Assembly: GCA_020636195.1 (NCBI GenBank)
Contig: JACJYH010000005.1
Location: 124,001 to 188,000 of the forward strand
DNA: 64,000 nucleotides
Source of the DNA: Lewinellaceae bacterium
GTDB taxonomy: Bacteria > Bacteroidota > Bacteroidia > Chitinophagales > Saprospiraceae
Direction: 5' to 3'
Under the pieces are notes generated by a model. The model saw only the letters and a list, made by a program, of their open reading frames with translations. It made no database searches and was not told where the DNA came from. A program made the translations under genes and the position numbers. Position 1 is the stretch's first letter, and the number at the start of each line of letters is the position of its first letter. This document shows, one piece after another, positions 62,901 through 64,000 of this stretch.

Positions 62901-64000
62901 TACCGGAACTGTAAGAGAAGATGTCGACAGTACTCCTGGATCAGATGGTCCGGATGAAAGAGATGTCTATCCTGGAGATCCAGCTGATGATGATACCACA
63001 TCCATAGATGAAGGAGGTGAAGAAGATGATCATGACCCTGCAGGACCAAAAGTATTTGACCTTGCACTATTTATGGTCAACGATACTGATATTCTTCAGG
63101 ATTATGGAGACGATGTGACTCATACTATCACTGTGACTAACCAAGGTAATATACCAAGTGATGGATTTACCATAACTGATTATGTACCTTCTGGTTATGT
63201 ATTCAATGCAGTTGATAATCCGGGTTGGGTAGATAATGGAAACGGTACAGTAAGTTATGTTTCTTCAGAATATCTTGAACCAGGTGAGACAGTACTTTAC
63301 ACGCTTGTTCTTGAAGCACAGCCAACTAAAGAACCAAATGGTTGGGTAAATTATGCAGAAATAAGCGTTGATCATAGCACTGATCCATTAGCAACAGTGG
63401 ATATTGATAGTAGACCGGATGCAATCAAAACAAATGATGCCGGTGGCGCAGTGAATACCACAAGTGATAATGTGATTACAGGCGTTGGTGTTAATAAAAC
63501 AGGTGCAGCAACAGATGTGTTTGGAAGTACTAATCCAGCCACTGACGAGGACGACCATGACCCAACTACAATCAGAGTGTATGATATGGCATTGTACAAG
63601 TCATTGAAGACAGCTGGTCCATACCATTATGGTGAGGTTCTTGACTTCGACGTATGTGTTGTAAACCAAGGAAATCAAATCATGACCAATGTTGCAATTA
63701 AGGATTATTTGCCAGCAGGTTATGAATATGAAGTTGCTAACAATACTTCTGGAATTTGGACTGTTTCAGGTACAGATCTTACGGCTAATATAGCTGGCCC
63801 AGTGGCAGTTTGTGATACAATTTGTTTACCACTTAAATTGACTATCCGTCAAACAACAGGTGGTGAGAAAGATTGGATCAACTATGCTGAAATCACAGGT
63901 ATGCAGGATGAGACAGGTACACCTCAGGATGATGTAGATAGTACGCCTGGTAGCGATGGCCCTGATGAAAGAGCCGTTGAACCTGGAGATACAGCAGATG
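53902..64000 (+). CDS. Giant repetitive surface protein with DUF11-like modules (3' end beyond the window)
   Basis: From ATG 53902 the frame is open to the window edge: 3,366 residues and still running. The signal peptide is MKSILQAFIFLVLLTFGTAN. About residues 25-215 are unique Ig-like sequence. From about residue 218, 19 modules of some 160-170 residues follow. Each starts xxDLALxK, then YxYGQxVxFxIxVxNQGN, DYxPxGYxFxANNGW, a GPLAPGAS turn and WxNYAEI, then an acidic linker with DxDSTPDxNPxNDAGG and ending DEDDHDPA. The pattern is that of DUF11/SdrD-B-type adhesin repeats; the aspartates likely bind calcium. No isopeptide, sorting or T9SS domain is seen within the window. It is probably a stalk-like adhesin or biofilm protein; the C-terminal anchor is unknown. 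Confidence 0.93.
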   Translation, partial: MKSILQAFIFLVLLTFGTANLWGQCSISSATVSSVSCQSHNTDSPSDDAIQFNLNAVATSGSAQGFWIDVSGGTTVSPQEGTYGTTFAVVLGNGTAGSGLSYTLTLTDKSDLSCQRTVVVGPQASCSAGCSTPIQFICDTPGNPGPQSVTLTAEPGLTNVQWYNEADVNVGSGQLVVTTLTPGMGDGMETFRYEALNVDQCLVSLCCPITVQTQDCGFLDLALIKQKSDNLPVSIGQTVTFNIQVCNQGTDPATSISLIDYVPSGFTFTANNGWTASGANAVRTLSSGSGLPAAGLAPNACVTVPIDLVVNSTVNPGNVLNIAEITAGTDSRGRTDDIDSTPDTDPTNDAGGAVGTPSDNVLNGDGTGTPGGTDPLVDEDDQDPATVRIVDLALKKEIITAAPYSYGQAVTFRITIENQGNETATNILISDYVPGGFAFAANNGWTGSAPLITRTMAGPLAPGAMTTVDLVLTIQASTAVDAWLNKAEISGFNDVAGNPIGQYDIDSDPDQDPNNDAGGLVESPADNYLGGNGTGTPNDGVAATDEDDHDPALVRVFDLALTKVLNTAAPYSYGQTHNFTITVYNQGNVTATNIVVNDYVPQGYTFTANNGWTGGPTTIMHTIPGPLAPGASTTLTLDLTFDRITATTTAKSWVNYAEIGSAEDESGNPAFDADSTPGSNGTNENAILPGGPGDNDTASTSDTGVGSQDDHDPAGPQVFDLALRKTKETALPSFSYGQTVMYKIEVFNQGNIAATNIEVTDYLPCGLEFDGSSPTNAGWSLSGNKVMKTYTGVLNPGQSTSLYIDLIVRECYTNPTSAWVNYAEISDADDTNPATIAHPTDIDSTPDDTNGNDPGGVPDFGTFVSGTDNTINNENGDEDDHDPVKIEVFDLALRKVLTNAAPYSYGQTLTFNVEVFNQGNVTATNIVVSDYVPAGYTFSANNGWTGSAPLITTTIAGPLAPGASMVVPLELVLQMSTAGSAAWDNYAEVTSAQDTDNVNRNDDADSVADNNPTNDNPVTPGDPDDNNILGGGPNAGEDEDDHDPAAPMIVDLALKKEIITAAPYSYGQAVTFRITIENQGNETATNILISDYVPGGFAFAANNGWTGSAPLITRTMAGPLAPGAMTTVDLVLTIQASTAVDAWLNKAEISGFNDVAGNLIGQYDIDSDPDQDPNNDAGGLVESPADNYLGGNGTGTPNDGVAATDEDDHDPALVRVFDLALTKVLNTAAPYSYGQTHNFTITVYNQGNVTATNIVVNDYVPQGYTFTANNGWTGGPTTIMHTIPGPLAPGASTTLTLDLTFDRITATTTAKSWVNYAEIGSAEDESGNPAFDADSTPGSNGTNENAILPGGPGDNDTASTSDTGVGSQDDHDPAGPQVFDLALRKTKETALPSFSYGQTVMYKIEVFNQGNIAATNIEVTDYLPCGLEFDGSSPTNAGWSLSGNKVMKTYTGVLNPGQSTSLYIDLIVRECYTNPTSAWVNYAEISDADDTNPATIAHPTDIDSTPDDTNGNDPGGVPDFGTFVSGTDNTINNENGDEDDHDPVKIEVFDLALRKVLTNAAPYSYGQTLTFNVEVFNQGNVTATNIVVSDYVPAGYTFSANNGWTGAAPLITTTIAGPLAPGASMVVPLELVLQMSTAGSAAWDNYAEVTSAQDTNNVNRNDDADSVADNNPTNDNPVTPGDPDDNNILGGGPNAGEDEDDHDPAAPVIVDVALRKTSVTPGPYRYNDVVSFNVEVINQGNVDLADIDVVDYIPCGFQYVGGSQTWVLNGAQAQTNIAGILAAGASTIIRIDLKVIPCSTPNAWLNYAEVRNIEDENGNSLNGKDIDSTPDNINGNDDGGTADSPNDDFVDGDGKATGGSPGDTATATDEDDHDPELIQVFDLALRKTLATAAPYTYGQALTFNIEVINQGNTAASNIVISDYIPSGYSFSGGANPTWSGAAPMVTTTIAGPLAPGASTTVSIVLNLEMSSGPNAWNNYAEVSNATDDNGNPVTDADSTPDNNPNNDAGGQPDSPADDYINGNGSGTPGDGVAATDEDDHDGAKPRIVDIALKKTTSVTTPGPYVYGDIVSFDIQLTNQGNVTLYDIDVVDYIPCGFVFVGGSQPWAISGSEASTICTGSLIPGQSKTLRIDFRVQMCSGTNQWTNYAEVAGFEDFNGVSIGSEDIDSTPDNNPNNDPGGQPESPADDFVDGNGTGTIGDGVAATDEDDHDPEFVMVFDLALRKTLATGAPYTYGENHVFNIEVFNQGNVDAYNVVVNDYIPAGYSFNGAINPGWTLSGSTASITIPGPIAPNSNATVQILLTFEMTSGGTRDWINYSEVASADNDQNPTNTPPVDADSNPNSNTPEENAVTPGSPNDNNINGGGPNAGQDEDDHDPAGPSFYDVALRKTTTATGPFSFGQVVKFDIEVINQGNLPVRNVRVIDYIPSGFTGSALASNFPTWTFGPTSATTILPITLQPGQNAFVSIYLQVQPTTNYSTGWDNYAEVYQFEDTVGNNVGNQDVDSTPDTMQNNDAGGQPYSPADNFVDGNGTGTPGDGAPSTDEDDQDPERIEIIDLALRKTLATAGPYAYGDLLQFNIEVFNQGNEPMRNTTVTDYIPAGYTFNLADNPGWAGVAPNPTYLIAGPIMPGASQMFALNLRIQQTTGGEKDWINYAEITDTYNNDLEPRNTWDIDSNPGSNGAAENAVEPGDTADDYILGHDKGGEEDDHDPAGIEIFDLALFMVNDTDILQNYGDNVAQTITVTNQGSVASNGFDVTVYVPAGYTFSTSNNPGWVDNGNGTVKYVSSEFLVPGETVQYTLNLTAVPTKQVDGWLVYAEISRDNSVEPGVTVDIDSRPDTNRNNDSGGAVNTTSDNVMTGVGIDRYGNPTSVFGSTDPATDEDDHDPTIIRVFDMALYKQLVTTAPYQYGDVHEFKVCVVNQGNQVMQNVQVTDYLPTGYTFNAASNPGWSVSGANLVTQISGPVAVCDTVCLSLFLNFDMTTGGRNNWINYSEITSMEDVTGTVREDVDSTPGSDGPDERDVYPGDPADDDTTSIDEGGEEDDHDPAGPKVFDLALFMVNDTDILQDYGDDVTHTITVTNQGNIPSDGFTITDYVPSGYVFNAVDNPGWVDNGNGTVSYVSSEYLEPGETVLYTLVLEAQPTKEPNGWVNYAEISVDHSTDPLATVDIDSRPDAIKTNDAGGAVNTTSDNVITGVGVNKTGAATDVFGSTNPATDEDDHDPTTIRVYDMALYKSLKTAGPYHYGEVLDFDVCVVNQGNQIMTNVAIKDYLPAGYEYEVANNTSGIWTVSGTDLTANIAGPVAVCDTICLPLKLTIRQTTGGEKDWINYAEITGMQDETGTPQDDVDSTPGSDGPDERAVEPGDTAD
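55081..57060 (+). repeat. First copy of a 1,980-bp in-frame tandem duplication
   Basis: Four modules (660 residues) are repeated at a constant offset of 1,980 bases in 57061-59040. Between about 55167 and 56259 the two copies differ at one base only (55397, C versus T, Pro to Leu). Outside that core they differ at several places. Confidence 0.95.
57061..59040 (+). repeat. Second copy of the 1,980-bp tandem duplication
   Basis: This is the partner of 55081-57060. Differences cluster after 58239; for example WTGSAP becomes WTGAAP near 58717, and one Asp becomes Asn near 58866. The match ends around 59022, where the next module diverges. Confidence 0.95.
62047..64000 (+). repeat. Two-module (A-B-A-B) repeat with 1,005-bp period
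   Basis: The module starting at 62047 (DLALFMVNDTDILQ) is matched at 63052, and the one at 62572 (DMALYKQLVTTAPY) at 63577, both exactly 1,005 bases later. Identity is clearly lower than in the 1,980-bp repeat, so this is an older duplication. It may continue beyond the window. Confidence 0.85.

Noticed and set aside
53902..64000. CRISPR array or phage tail repeats
   Set aside because: The repeats are long, in frame, protein-coding and not separated by unique spacers.

Overview
This window looks like chromosome from a Bacteroidota bacterium. The signs are a SusC/RagA outer-membrane protein, an ECF sigma/FecR pair, three proteins with type IX secretion (T9SS) sorting domains or a gliding-type C-terminus, promoters of the Bacteroidota form (TTTG at -33, TAnnTTTG at -7), almost no Shine-Dalgarno sequences, and AT-rich DNA. 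A Saprospiraceae-like member is my guess from the style of the surface proteins; no rRNA or other phylogenetic marker in the window tests it.

Layout. 1-4705: cut-off SusC gene, two small genes, sigma factor and FecR-like anti-sigma factor. 5183-14880: core metabolism (ahcY, acyl-CoA dehydrogenase, M50 protease, gpmI, purL) plus a DUF4783 protein. 14881-22720: an AT-rich accessory island. It holds a leftward seven-gene arsenic operon (arsR, thioredoxin-like, arsP-type permease, arsF-like, arsG-like, arsC, acr3), gene remnants at both ends, three full-length or partial copies of a short MITE (a fourth copy lies at 4840), two related 30-nt hairpins that bracket the ars genes, and three compact genes for unknown secreted proteins. 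22721-28866: a secreted T9SS protein and a large multidomain alpha-amylase. 28913-31970: a SulP anion transporter and a beta-carbonic anhydrase around two small exported proteins that share a TPPPE C-terminus. 32098-42228: lipoprotein, a ricT-lpdA-tonB_C-galK cluster, TSUP permease, methylmalonyl-CoA epimerase and a large gliding-type surface protein. 42346-53411: nucleoid-associated protein, NamZ-like lipoprotein, tRNA-Met, secreted nuclease, aspartate kinase, FAD/Fe-S oxidoreductase, DUF1573 protein, acyltransferase, choice-of-anchor protein and PPK2. 53902-64000: the first 3,366 residues of a giant repetitive surface protein that runs off the window.

How the parts work together. The ars operon combines arsenate reduction (ArsC) and arsenite export (Acr3) with a second set (ArsF/ArsG/ArsP plus a small thiol protein) of the kind tied to organoarsenical reduction and efflux. 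ArsR probably represses it from a dyad that overlaps its own -7 box. SulP and carbonic anhydrase suggest bicarbonate uptake and hydration. The SusC protein, amylase and galactokinase fit a glycan-using life.

Most unusual signals: MITE insertions placed exactly in the stop codons of arsR and arsG; a 1,980-bp in-frame tandem duplication in the giant gene with a nearly invariant core; and a TonB C-terminal domain read in the same frame as lpdA behind a single stop codon.
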